Shown here: positions 20,235 to 28,775 of the stretch, piece after piece
How the letters are laid out: each line of letters starts with the position of its first letter
How positions within the stretch are numbered: the first letter of the stretch is position 1
DNA from: Candidatus Thalassarchaeaceae archaeon
Lineage (GTDB): Archaea > Thermoplasmatota > Poseidoniia > Poseidoniales > Thalassarchaeaceae
Length of the DNA: 64,000 bases
Assembly (NCBI GenBank): GCA_023700245.1
Contig: JAJPRE010000001.1
Coordinates: 1-64,000, forward strand
Direction of reading: 5' to 3'
Made by a program: the position numbers and the translations under genes
Notes under the pieces: model-generated
Told to the model about the DNA's origin: nothing
The model's input: the letters and a program-made list of their open reading frames with translations, nothing else
Databases searched by the model: none

Positions 20235-21242
20235 TTATTTCCAAAGTCCTAATAGTGAAAATGCAAAACCAATCTTTTTCATGAAGCCTAGATTTAACTT
20301 TCTTGATAAAACATCACCATGTCTATTTTCTGCTTCTGACAATATTTCAGAGTAAACTGCACAAATTATGGACGGAGAAACTCTTGAATCTTCATTCAAT
20401 AACGGAATTAATCTTTTTGCATTATCCCTATGAATTTTAGTTCTAAAAATATAATGACGCATAAATGATTTCCATGAGTCTTTTTGCGGTAACTGAGGAT
20501 CATCCAAATTAGTATAATCTATTCCAAATCTTGTTAATTCTTCAGTAGGAAGATATACTCTTCCCTTATTGTAATCTTCTTGAATATCTCTCAATATATT
20601 TACCATTTGAAGGAAAATACCCATTTCTTCAGCATGTTCTCTTGCATCAGGATTAGAATACCCATAAATTTCTATCAGAACTAAACCTACTGTTGAAGCA
20701 ACTTTGAAACAATAGCCCCTAACTTCCTCAAAAGTCTTGTAATTAGTAGGAAATAAATCATCCTCCATTCCATCAATTAACATTTCCAAATATTCAATAT
20801 TTATTGAAAAATTATTAATCGTATCTTTAAGTGCAATAAATATTGGATGGACAACCGATTCATTATTTCTGATTCTATTTAGATTATCCCTAAACCAAAG
20901 TAGGGCCAATACCCTTTGTAAATGAGAAAAATCACCATTTACTGGTTCTTCTTGCTTTTCAATTGCCAATGATATTGCCCTGTCTTCAGATCTCATTTGC
21001 AGATTCATTGATGTCTCATTAGATAAATAATTAAGATTAGGTAACCAATCTCCATCTACTACATCATCCACTCTTCTGCAAAATGCATATACGGCATAAA
21101 CAGATCTTCTTTTTTTGGTCGGTAGATGTCTGAAAGATCGTAAGAATGATGTTGATGATTTACGTGTTATTTCTTCACAATACTTGTAAGCCTCTTCGAT
21201 GGAATCATTTGATAATTTTGGTTCACTATTAATCAGAACCAT
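20235..21242 (-). CDS. crtB: Phytoene/squalene synthase family
   Basis: 335 aa; SSTSFLRSFRHLPTKKRRSVYAVYAFCRRVDDVVD and GIFLQMVNILRDIQEDYNKGRVYLP motifs. Confidence 0.93.
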   Translation of the reverse strand: MVLINSEPKLSNDSIEEAYKYCEEITRKSSTSFLRSFRHLPTKKRRSVYAVYAFCRRVDDVVDGDWLPNLNYLSNETSMNLQMRSEDRAISLAIEKQEEPVNGDFSHLQRVLALLWFRDNLNRIRNNESVVHPIFIALKDTINNFSINIEYLEMLIDGMEDDLFPTNYKTFEEVRGYCFKVASTVGLVLIEIYGYSNPDAREHAEEMGIFLQMVNILRDIQEDYNKGRVYLPTEELTRFGIDYTNLDDPQLPQKDSWKSFMRHYIFRTKIHRDNAKRLIPLLNEDSRVSPSIICAVYSEILSEAENRHGDVLSRKLNLGFMKKIGFAFSLLGLWK

Positions 21243-21339
21243 ACTAAATCTTATGCCCCTCTACATATCAACGACTGTTCCAATTATGAATACATTTGAA
21301 TAATAATTTAGCGTACATTCAAGACACCCATGTATATGG

Positions 21340-21669
21340 ATGGATATGGAGGACCATAACCTGTTAACAACTATCGAGCGTGATGAAGAATCTTGTATAC
21401 TGAGATTCAAAGATGGTAAGTCATTTCAAGTTGATTATTTAGAAATTCGTTTTCGTTGCCGATGTGCTAAATGTAAACCAAGGCAAGAGAATGAACAAAG
21501 AATAGTGGAATTTCATGAAGAAATTTCTAGACTGCGTATAGAAAAACCCAGTGTTGAACCAGTTGGACATTATGGTATCCAATTAACATGGCCATCAGGT
21601 TGTTCAAGTGGCATACATTCCTTTTCTCATCTACGATCAATTGCAGAAGAATCTGGAAATGAAATTTAA
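21340..21669 (+). CDS. DUF971 / gamma-butyrobetaine hydroxylase-like N-terminal domain protein
   Basis: 109 aa; LEIRFRCRCAKCKPR...VEPVGHYGIQLTWPSGCSSGIHSFSHLR. Confidence 0.8.
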   Translation: MDMEDHNLLTTIERDEESCILRFKDGKSFQVDYLEIRFRCRCAKCKPRQENEQRIVEFHEEISRLRIEKPSVEPVGHYGIQLTWPSGCSSGIHSFSHLRSIAEESGNEI

Positions 21670-21749
21670 TTTGCGAAGCAGTCAAATGCAAAGTACTCTA
21701 CCACCAAATGTCGAAGAATAGGGTCGCCCCTTTCTCGATAGGTGATATA

Positions 21750-23180
21750 ATGTCCAAAATTACTCCGAAGGATTCAGAAGAAGATAATGATGATGAGTGG
21801 CACAATTTCTCTAATGCAGGATATTCTTCAGCTAATATAGATGATGAAGATACTGACAATAATCCCAAAGATAATGAAAATGAAGAGTGGTTTGATGGAG
21901 ATGATTTTGAATTCGAAGGGAAGACTCTAGATTGGAACTCCCCTCCGTGCCCAACTCCTCTTGGTATTGCACATATTATCAAAATTGGCGTTTGTAATCA
22001 TTGTATAGAACGTGTTGGAGGTAAGAAAAACCTGTCAGGCGAAGAGACAAGATTAGAGGCATATGTCAGAGATGATACTCTAGAAAGCTCATTTGATAAT
22101 GATTTATGCCCATTATGTGAAAATTTATTTGACGATGTAAACAATATTGTAAATAGAATTATCGAAAAAATATCAGATCTAGAATACTCGGCTATGCAGA
22201 TTGGCATACACCTCCCTAAAGATCTAATTAATGATGAAGATCAAATCAGGACCAGGCATGGTGCAACAGGTTCAAGGCCTCTTAAATCTGCTATGGTTGA
22301 TGCAATACAAAATGAAATTACTCAAAAATTAGACTCTGAAGTTAATTTTGTAAAAGAAAAACCTGATTTAATGGTTCTCATAGATGGACTCACTCTCAGA
22401 GTAGATGTAGATGTTCGTCCAATATATTTCTATGGCAGGTATCGTAAATTAACTCGCGAAATACCTCAAACCAGATGGCCATGTAGGGCTTGTAAAGGCC
22501 GTGCTAGGGGCTGTGAATCATGTAATGAATCAGGATTACAATATCTCGATTCGGTACAAGATTTGGTAGGTGAACCAATTCGCATGGCTCTTAATGCCGT
22601 AGATACATCATTTCATGGTATGGGAAGAGAAGATATTGATGTACGAATGTTAGGAAAAGGCAGGCCTTTCATCATAGAAATAAAGAAACCCATGTCCCGA
22701 ATTCCAGACCTCGAGGAACTTGTTAAAACTATTAATGAGAATGCGCTTGGTAAAGTTGAAGTCGATAGTCTGAAAAGAACTGAAAAATCTTTAATAGCAA
22801 AAATCAAGGCTTCACGTTCTGAAAAATCATATACAATCAGATTCAAAGTTTCTGGAGAAATAAATGAAGAAGAAGTTACTAAGAATATTTCTGATTTATC
22901 TGGAATTGTTCTGAATCAAGAAACGCCTCAGAGAGTATCTCACCGAAGGGCTGCGAAGATAAGGAAGAGAAAAATAACTAACTTAGAAAATATAGTGATT
23001 GAAGGAGATGAAATTCAATTTGAAGTCCGATGTGAGGCTGGAACCTATGTAAAAGAACTAGTTCACTCGGACGAAGGGCGTACCATTCCTTCAGTTTCTG
23101 GGAAACTAGAAATGGATTGTGAAATTTTGTGGTTAGATGTTAATGAGATACATGATGATGAAGAAAATCAAGGAAATTAG
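21750..23180 (+). CDS. pus10: tRNA pseudouridine synthase Pus10
   Basis: N-terminal GVCNHCIERVGG...CPLCENLFDD; RPIYFYGRYRKLTREIPQTRWPCRACKGRARGCESCNESGLQYLDSVQDLV; EVRCEAGTYVKELVHSDEGRTIPSV. Start at ATG 21750 preferred over 21708. Confidence 0.93.
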   Translation: MSKITPKDSEEDNDDEWHNFSNAGYSSANIDDEDTDNNPKDNENEEWFDGDDFEFEGKTLDWNSPPCPTPLGIAHIIKIGVCNHCIERVGGKKNLSGEETRLEAYVRDDTLESSFDNDLCPLCENLFDDVNNIVNRIIEKISDLEYSAMQIGIHLPKDLINDEDQIRTRHGATGSRPLKSAMVDAIQNEITQKLDSEVNFVKEKPDLMVLIDGLTLRVDVDVRPIYFYGRYRKLTREIPQTRWPCRACKGRARGCESCNESGLQYLDSVQDLVGEPIRMALNAVDTSFHGMGREDIDVRMLGKGRPFIIEIKKPMSRIPDLEELVKTINENALGKVEVDSLKRTEKSLIAKIKASRSEKSYTIRFKVSGEINEEEVTKNISDLSGIVLNQETPQRVSHRRAAKIRKRKITNLENIVIEGDEIQFEVRCEAGTYVKELVHSDEGRTIPSVSGKLEMDCEILWLDVNEIHDDEENQGN

Positions 23181-23255
23181 TATCTTATAAAATCCGAGTC
23201 CTTAATAATACGGTGTAAGTCGCCCGGTTCGACGACATTGTCGTTAGGTGATATT

Positions 23256-23552
23256 ATGGTTACTCGCACACATGGGCTTCGTCAAGGAACTCGCAGTATT
23301 CTTAGAAAGAATAAAAGAGACAAGGGCCGAATTTTTATTAATAGGTTAATGCATCAATACAAGGCTGGAGATAAAGTAGCTATTGTTTTAGATGGAGCAC
23401 AACAAGGTGGCATGCCACATCGAAGATTCCAAGGAAGAACTGGAGAAATTATGGGTTCACAAGGGCGTGCATTCATTGTAAGTGTCAAGGACGGGAACAT
23501 GCAAAAAACTGTAGTTGCTAGACCAGAGCATCTAAGGCCAATTGAGGGATAA
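23256..23552 (+). CDS. rpl21e: 50S ribosomal protein L21e
   Basis: VTRTHGLRQGTRSILRKNKRDKGRIFINRLMHQYKAGDKVAIVLD; ATG at 23256. Confidence 0.95.
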   Translation: MVTRTHGLRQGTRSILRKNKRDKGRIFINRLMHQYKAGDKVAIVLDGAQQGGMPHRRFQGRTGEIMGSQGRAFIVSVKDGNMQKTVVARPEHLRPIEG

Positions 23553-23554
23553 TT

Positions 23555-23917
23555 ATGTCAGAAGAAAAATTCGTTGATGTCGCAACTGTTAGAGACTTAT
23601 TATTAGATGCTCAAAAGAGACGTGGTGAACTATCTTATGAACAAACAATGGCATTACAACATGCAGAATGGTCTGCTAGTGCACAAGGGCATCCTTCCGG
23701 AAATATGAAGACTGATCCAAAGGTTTTTACTGATTTATATAATCAATTAATGGAAAATGAAAAGTTAAATCAATATCCAGAAATTTCTGCTAAAATTGCA
23801 GAATTATGTCCGATGTCAGTTCCAGATATTAGAGTAGTAATAGCTAGTAAAAGAATTGCTATGGATACATCAGAAATTGAAGAACTAATTACCATAATCA
23901 GGCAACATGTACTTTAA
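23555..23917 (+). CDS. rpoF: DNA-directed RNA polymerase subunit F (Rpb4)
   Basis: 120 aa; HRDC-like C-terminus (LCPMSVPDIRVVIASKRIAMDTSEIEELITII); conserved position after L21e. Confidence 0.85.
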   Translation: MSEEKFVDVATVRDLLLDAQKRRGELSYEQTMALQHAEWSASAQGHPSGNMKTDPKVFTDLYNQLMENEKLNQYPEISAKIAELCPMSVPDIRVVIASKRIAMDTSEIEELITIIRQHVL

Positions 23918-23955
23918 TTAGATATTTTAATGCTTATTTATGACTATATTCATGA

Positions 23956-24546
23956 ATGATGTGCTCTCAGAAGGTTTTGTTAAAGATGCTACCTAGAAAA
24001 CAATCTGCTCCTGTAGATGATATTTTTACTAAGGAAACACATGTAAAAATTCTAGATTTATTGGAGAAAAGACCATTTGGTTTTGAGATAGAAGGAATTA
24101 CTTCCCCCTCGCTATATTTGGTAAAGGCGCGCCTTAATGATGAATCACTATCAAATGGAGATAAAATTGAGTTACCTTCAGATAAAATTGGCCATCTTAA
24201 TGAAATTCGATATAAAGATATTACAACTACTTCACAATCAGAATTAGTTGAAGGAATCATGGAAGAAATAAATTTTAATCCTGATAATCATCTAAGTTTC
24301 TTTAACAGGGCTAATAATATATCACTAAAAGTCCATTCATTCCAATTATTACCTACTATTGGTAAATCAAAGGCACAACAAATGGTTCAAGCAAGAGGCA
24401 TGATAGGTTGGGAAAATTTCTCAGATATTGATGGCAAATGTTCTATTGAATCCGTTCGATTACTAGCAGAAAGGTATGTTGTCGAAATGGAAGATTCTGT
24501 TCAAATCCCCCGCTTACTTGATTTGCTGCTTCGTAATGGAATGTGA
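23956..24546 (+). CDS. DUF655 family protein (putative RNA-binding, HhH)
   Basis: 196 aa; HSFQLLPTIGKSKAQQMVQARGMIGWENFSDI; located between rpoF and ksgA as in other archaea. Confidence 0.88.
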   Translation: MMCSQKVLLKMLPRKQSAPVDDIFTKETHVKILDLLEKRPFGFEIEGITSPSLYLVKARLNDESLSNGDKIELPSDKIGHLNEIRYKDITTTSQSELVEGIMEEINFNPDNHLSFFNRANNISLKVHSFQLLPTIGKSKAQQMVQARGMIGWENFSDIDGKCSIESVRLLAERYVVEMEDSVQIPRLLDLLLRNGM

Positions 24547-24549
24547 CAT

Positions 24550-25458
24550 ATGTCCCTACTTGATGATCTTGATACTCGTTTACTCGTAGATTTATTGCGA
24601 GATAGAATGAAACCCCAAAAAGCTCTAGGGCAACATTTTTTGGTAGATGACTCTGTAATTACTAGAGCTATTGAAATTGTTTCTGAAAAATCTAATTCAT
24701 TAAATTCAGATTCTCATGTTCTGGAAATTGGCCCTGGACCAGGATCACTATCTCTTGAAATACTTAAATCCGGAGCTAAATTAACTGCTATAGAAATAGA
24801 TATGGAATCTGTTCTACATTTAAATCGTGTTTTTACGGATTTAGAATCCCAATTAACAATAATTGAACAGGATGCATTAATTGGTAATTGGCCCGAAGGC
24901 TTGACTCATGTAATCTCCAACCTTCCTTATCAGATTTCAAGCCCAATTATTGAGAAAATACAAAATTATCATTTAAAAACACCACTTTCTTGTATAGTTT
25001 TACTAGTTCAAGAAGAGTTTGGGGAACGCATGGCGATGAATAATGGGTATCATACTAGAGGCCCGTTGGGAATGTCATTATGGTTAGATTTTGATGTATC
25101 TATTGATAGAAAAGTCCCTTCAAACTGCTTCAGTCCCGCACCTCAGGTTAATTCACGACTTGTAGTTTTAACTCCAGCATCTAGGGAAGAATTAGTCGAT
25201 ATTAACAGAAAATTATTCAGATTAATAACAAAGCATTGTTACTCTAATAGGAGAAGAAAAATACGAACCTCACTTTCTAAATCTCCAAAGAGGTTGAATA
25301 GAATTAATGATTGGCATAAAAAAAGATGGAATTTAGCAATGGAAGAAATTCTTAATGAATCTATAGAAGGCTTACCTGATGACTGGCCCGATCTTAGGCC
25401 TGAAGACCTAGGGCCGATAGAATGGGCACTAATAACAAGTAAAATTTCCTCAAAATAG
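24550..25458 (+). CDS. ksgA: 16S rRNA dimethyladenosine transferase KsgA/Dim1
   Basis: 302 aa; KALGQHFLVDDSVI, VLEIGPGPGSLSLEI, VISNLPYQISSPII. Confidence 0.95.
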   Translation: MSLLDDLDTRLLVDLLRDRMKPQKALGQHFLVDDSVITRAIEIVSEKSNSLNSDSHVLEIGPGPGSLSLEILKSGAKLTAIEIDMESVLHLNRVFTDLESQLTIIEQDALIGNWPEGLTHVISNLPYQISSPIIEKIQNYHLKTPLSCIVLLVQEEFGERMAMNNGYHTRGPLGMSLWLDFDVSIDRKVPSNCFSPAPQVNSRLVVLTPASREELVDINRKLFRLITKHCYSNRRRKIRTSLSKSPKRLNRINDWHKKRWNLAMEEILNESIEGLPDDWPDLRPEDLGPIEWALITSKISSK

Positions 25459-25499
25459 TACTTTTTTATGCACATTTTTACCACTACTTGAAAGAGGAA

Positions 25500-25554
25500 C
25501 CCCTTGTGCGCTGGCTACGGTGAACACTAACTAGTGCACCAAAGCAATGAGGGG
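25500..25554 (+). promoter_or_regulatory. Possible structured 5' leader of the 25560 gene
   Basis: Outer arm CCCCUUG (25500-25506) can pair with UGAGGGG (25548-25554); inner hairpin GGUG-aa-CACU-aact-AGUG-CACC (25519-25540). Start codon at 25560 follows directly. Confidence 0.35.
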
Positions 25555-25559
25555 ATGAG

Positions 25560-26651
25560 ATGGCAAAGAAGGACACATATCTTGCATTACTTCGTCGAGG
25601 AATTGACGAAAATACTGCCCAGATACTCTCAGAAGGTGGAATTAAAGTTGGAGATCTAAAAGATTTAGATGTCGACACCTTAGTTAATAACTATGGATTA
25701 AAGAAAGAAATTGCAAAATCAGTACTTGATGCAGTCATTTCAGGCCCACGTGCATCAAGTAAGCAAAGATATCTAGCAGATATTTTGTCAGATGGAACAA
25801 AAAAGAAAGTCGATAAAATCGATGAACAAAGATTCAAGCGTGAACAAAAAGATTTACACGGAGAATTATTAGAAAAGAAAGAACAATTAAGATTAGCGAG
25901 AGTTGAATCATTTAGGAATAAGAAATTAGTAATGAATAGACTTGGAAAAACAGTCGAACTTATTGTTAAGTTAGAGAATACACTTGATGATGAATCCAAG
26001 GTTGAACAACAATCTAAGCTAAGAGACCAATTAGAAACTAGGGGATTAGAAGCTGCTCGTGATCATGAAATGTTGGAATTATCAGGAACTCCACAAGATA
26101 TTGTTGATTTTAGAAGGAAAATAGCACCTGTACTTTGTCTTCATGCTTGTCCACATTGCGGTGATGAGATGGATCCAAGGGGCAGTAGTATTCTTGATGA
26201 TATGTCCGATTTTAGATTTATCTGCTGGGATTGTGAAGAAGAATTCTTATCTCCAATGGCTCAATTAGTTGATGATAGATTAAGTAACGGCGCTAGAATA
26301 ACTTTAGATTCCAATATTAAACCTAGATTAAAGGTAATAGCTCCACCTTCTAGGACTGGAGTTTCTAATATTGAAGAATTGATTGCTAGAGATCTGAAGA
26401 ATACTGGGGCGTCAGCAAAGCAATTAGAGGCAGCAATTGAAGCAAGTAATTTATCTGGAACTTTGATTAGTATTGATGAATGGATTGATCAAACTATAAC
26501 TGCAAAAGGATATATTCAGGCTCAAGAACATCGTGAAGAATTCATCATTGCAACTGGTGCAGGTGCAACTAAATTCAATAAATGGATGAAGAAAGCTGGA
26601 CTTTATTTCAATAAACAAACCGGAAGATGGACACGCTGGGAAGACCGTTGA
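25560..26651 (+). CDS. Conserved hypothetical: N-terminal helical/HhH-like region, coiled coil, zinc ribbon (CPHCGDEM...CWDCEEEF)
   Basis: 363 aa complete ORF; no family recognised overall. Confidence 0.7.
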   Translation: MAKKDTYLALLRRGIDENTAQILSEGGIKVGDLKDLDVDTLVNNYGLKKEIAKSVLDAVISGPRASSKQRYLADILSDGTKKKVDKIDEQRFKREQKDLHGELLEKKEQLRLARVESFRNKKLVMNRLGKTVELIVKLENTLDDESKVEQQSKLRDQLETRGLEAARDHEMLELSGTPQDIVDFRRKIAPVLCLHACPHCGDEMDPRGSSILDDMSDFRFICWDCEEEFLSPMAQLVDDRLSNGARITLDSNIKPRLKVIAPPSRTGVSNIEELIARDLKNTGASAKQLEAAIEASNLSGTLISIDEWIDQTITAKGYIQAQEHREEFIIATGAGATKFNKWMKKAGLYFNKQTGRWTRWEDR

Positions 26652-26660
26652 GGCGGTTAT

Positions 26661-26957
26661 ATGCCAGAAAATGAATCAATTCGTTTTTTCAGAGGAAATC
26701 TACCAATTGGTATAGGAACTAAAGAACCAGATTTAACAATAGTAGAAATAGCATATAATGCAGGAATAAATATTCCAACAAATTGCACTTCGGGAACCTG
26801 TGGAACTTGTTTAGTCCGTTTAAAAAAAGGATTTATTGATTATCCAGAAGATCTACCTCCTGGGCTTGATGACTTTTTGGTAGAAGAAGGAGGGTTTCTT
26901 CCCTGTTGTATGATGCCAAAAGGTGAATGCGAAATAGATATAATACCACCACTTTAA
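26661..26957 (+). CDS. 2Fe-2S ferredoxin (plant-type fold)
   Basis: 98 aa; NCTSGTCGTCLVRLKKG...PCCMM. Confidence 0.88.
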   Translation: MPENESIRFFRGNLPIGIGTKEPDLTIVEIAYNAGINIPTNCTSGTCGTCLVRLKKGFIDYPEDLPPGLDDFLVEEGGFLPCCMMPKGECEIDIIPPL

Positions 26958-26969
26958 TGGAGATTATGT

Positions 26970-27122
26970 ATGTCAACTTGGACTGAACCATTCTTTATAC
27001 AGAGCTTAATCATTTGTCTACTCGGACTTTCCATCTCATATTGGTGGCTTTCTAATAAAATAAAGTCTAAATTAAGGGAAGTCGAAGAAAGGCAATCAAA
27101 AAGTAGAGAATCTAAAAAATGA
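26970..27122 (+). CDS. Small single-TM protein (50 aa)
   Basis: Manual translation: MSTWTEPFFIQSLIICLLGLSISYWWLSNKIKSKLREVEERQSKSRESKK*; immediately downstream of the ferredoxin gene. Confidence 0.5.
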   Translation: MSTWTEPFFIQSLIICLLGLSISYWWLSNKIKSKLREVEERQSKSRESKK

Positions 27123-27127
27123 AAAAT

Positions 27128-27436
27128 CTACTCATTAACCGCAGCAGTCCACCTTTCTTTTTGTGGTACTTCGACTATTTCTATATGGCATGCCAATATT
27201 TCTTTATGACTTCCAATTTCATTCCTTAGATTTACTAAGCCATCTAAACAACATGGACAATGCGGGTGAGGGGGTTTAATCCACAAATCTATATTCCCAG
27301 CAGCACTGATTTCGACTCCCCTTAATATCGATTCATCTGTTATAGGTTTCCCATGATACTCAGTAGCGTTTCTTAAAATCTTTGCAAGACGTTTCTGTGC
27401 AGTAATTTTTGCTTTAGTAATAGTCTCACCACTCAG
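27128..27436 (-). CDS. Putative MIP18/DUF59-like (Fe-S assembly-related) protein with non-canonical start
   Basis: Open frame of 103 codons ending in TAG; ...VEISAAGNIDLWIKPPHPHCPCCLDGLVNLRNEIGSHKEILACHIEIVEVPQKERWTAAVNE. Only CTG (27436) or ATT (27421) can start it near the 5' end; absent from the ORF track. Confidence 0.5.
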   Translation of the reverse strand: MSGETITKAKITAQKRLAKILRNATEYHGKPITDESILRGVEISAAGNIDLWIKPPHPHCPCCLDGLVNLRNEIGSHKEILACHIEIVEVPQKERWTAAVNE

Positions 27437-28679
27437 TTATCTTTGGGAATTTATTTCCCATTGTTAGGCATTCCATCCCATCATTTGTTCTAGTCCAAGT
27501 ATCTTCAATTCCAATCGCCCCATCCTTATGAATCACTTTTGGCTCAATGGCCATAGTACCCCTAATATTGAGTTCACAATCAAAACCTCTTGCAACAACA
27601 GGCGTTTCATCTAACTCTAAACCAACCGAGTGTCCTAAAAATTGTGCCTGATTTGGCTTCATTCCCATCAAATTTTCCAAATGACCCATTTCATCAGCCA
27701 TATCTTTTCCACTCTCCCAAGCACTGGAACACATTTCTCCCTTTCCTAACTTGTCCACAACTAATTCACTAATTTCTGACATATCTTCTAACCTTTGAAT
27801 CCAATGTTCAGCAAGCCTCCCCTTACTAAACATCCTAGTGCAATCAGAAACATATCCTCTATGGAGGTGAACAATATCTACTAATACCGGCTCATTTGCT
27901 TTAATTTTAGCAAATCCCGCCCCTAAGGAAGAAATTGGACTTGCACCCAATCCTCCAATTGCCGAATCAAAATATGATGGAACAGCCGCTGATCTTCCAG
28001 CCGCAATTACTACTCTATCACAATCCATTGGCCATTTTCTCATTCTTATCCTACCTCCAAAGCCATTGGCCCTACTAACTTCATCAGCAATAGCCGCTAA
28101 TTCTATCTCTGTATTTCCCACTCCACAATTATCTCTTATTGAATCAAACATTAGTTGATTAATATCGCCACTAGCCTTATGCATCGATATTTCCCATTCT
28201 GACTTAGTTTCTCTCAATTTATACATCAAATTTGAACAATTTTCACTTTCTCCTAATAAATTACCAAATTTAGAATTAAGAAATTCCCACCTGTCATAAG
28301 GAATCTTAGATGATAATAACGCAGGTTTTTTTGTACAGCCTAATGACCTCAGAGAATCTTCTAGAATATTCATTCTGGGATGGGCTTCAATTGTATGCGG
28401 TGCATCATCTCCTCCAGCTTCAAAAATTGCACGATCTAAAGATTTCCTTACCCAATGACTAGTTTTCACATCCGACCCCTGAGCTCCAATTATTATTGCG
28501 GAATTTTGCCTTCCTCCAGTTAACCAATACAATTCAACTGGATCATCTATCCATGCAGATTCTATATTATTTCTAAGGAGGCTATCTGCAACTAATCTTT
28601 GTCTATTTTGTAATTCAGATACTGGAACTCTCCAATCTTCATTTTCCGGGCCCGTCAAACATGCGACATCCCAATTCAT
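27426..28679 (-). CDS. M24 family metallopeptidase (Xaa-Pro peptidase-like)
   Basis: 417 aa; VLVDIVHLHRGYVSDCTRMFSKG, LGHSVGLELDETPVVARG, GTMAIEPKVIH metal-binding motifs. Confidence 0.85.
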   Translation of the reverse strand: MNWDVACLTGPENEDWRVPVSELQNRQRLVADSLLRNNIESAWIDDPVELYWLTGGRQNSAIIIGAQGSDVKTSHWVRKSLDRAIFEAGGDDAPHTIEAHPRMNILEDSLRSLGCTKKPALLSSKIPYDRWEFLNSKFGNLLGESENCSNLMYKLRETKSEWEISMHKASGDINQLMFDSIRDNCGVGNTEIELAAIADEVSRANGFGGRIRMRKWPMDCDRVVIAAGRSAAVPSYFDSAIGGLGASPISSLGAGFAKIKANEPVLVDIVHLHRGYVSDCTRMFSKGRLAEHWIQRLEDMSEISELVVDKLGKGEMCSSAWESGKDMADEMGHLENLMGMKPNQAQFLGHSVGLELDETPVVARGFDCELNIRGTMAIEPKVIHKDGAIGIEDTWTRTNDGMECLTMGNKFPKITEW

Positions 28680-28775
28680 ATACCATCCTAATTTACATCA
28701 ACAAAAAGTATTTTTGTTTTTTATCGCAGATATCCTTCCACAACGGCCAAATGCGAAGCGCCAGTCGCTCCGGAT

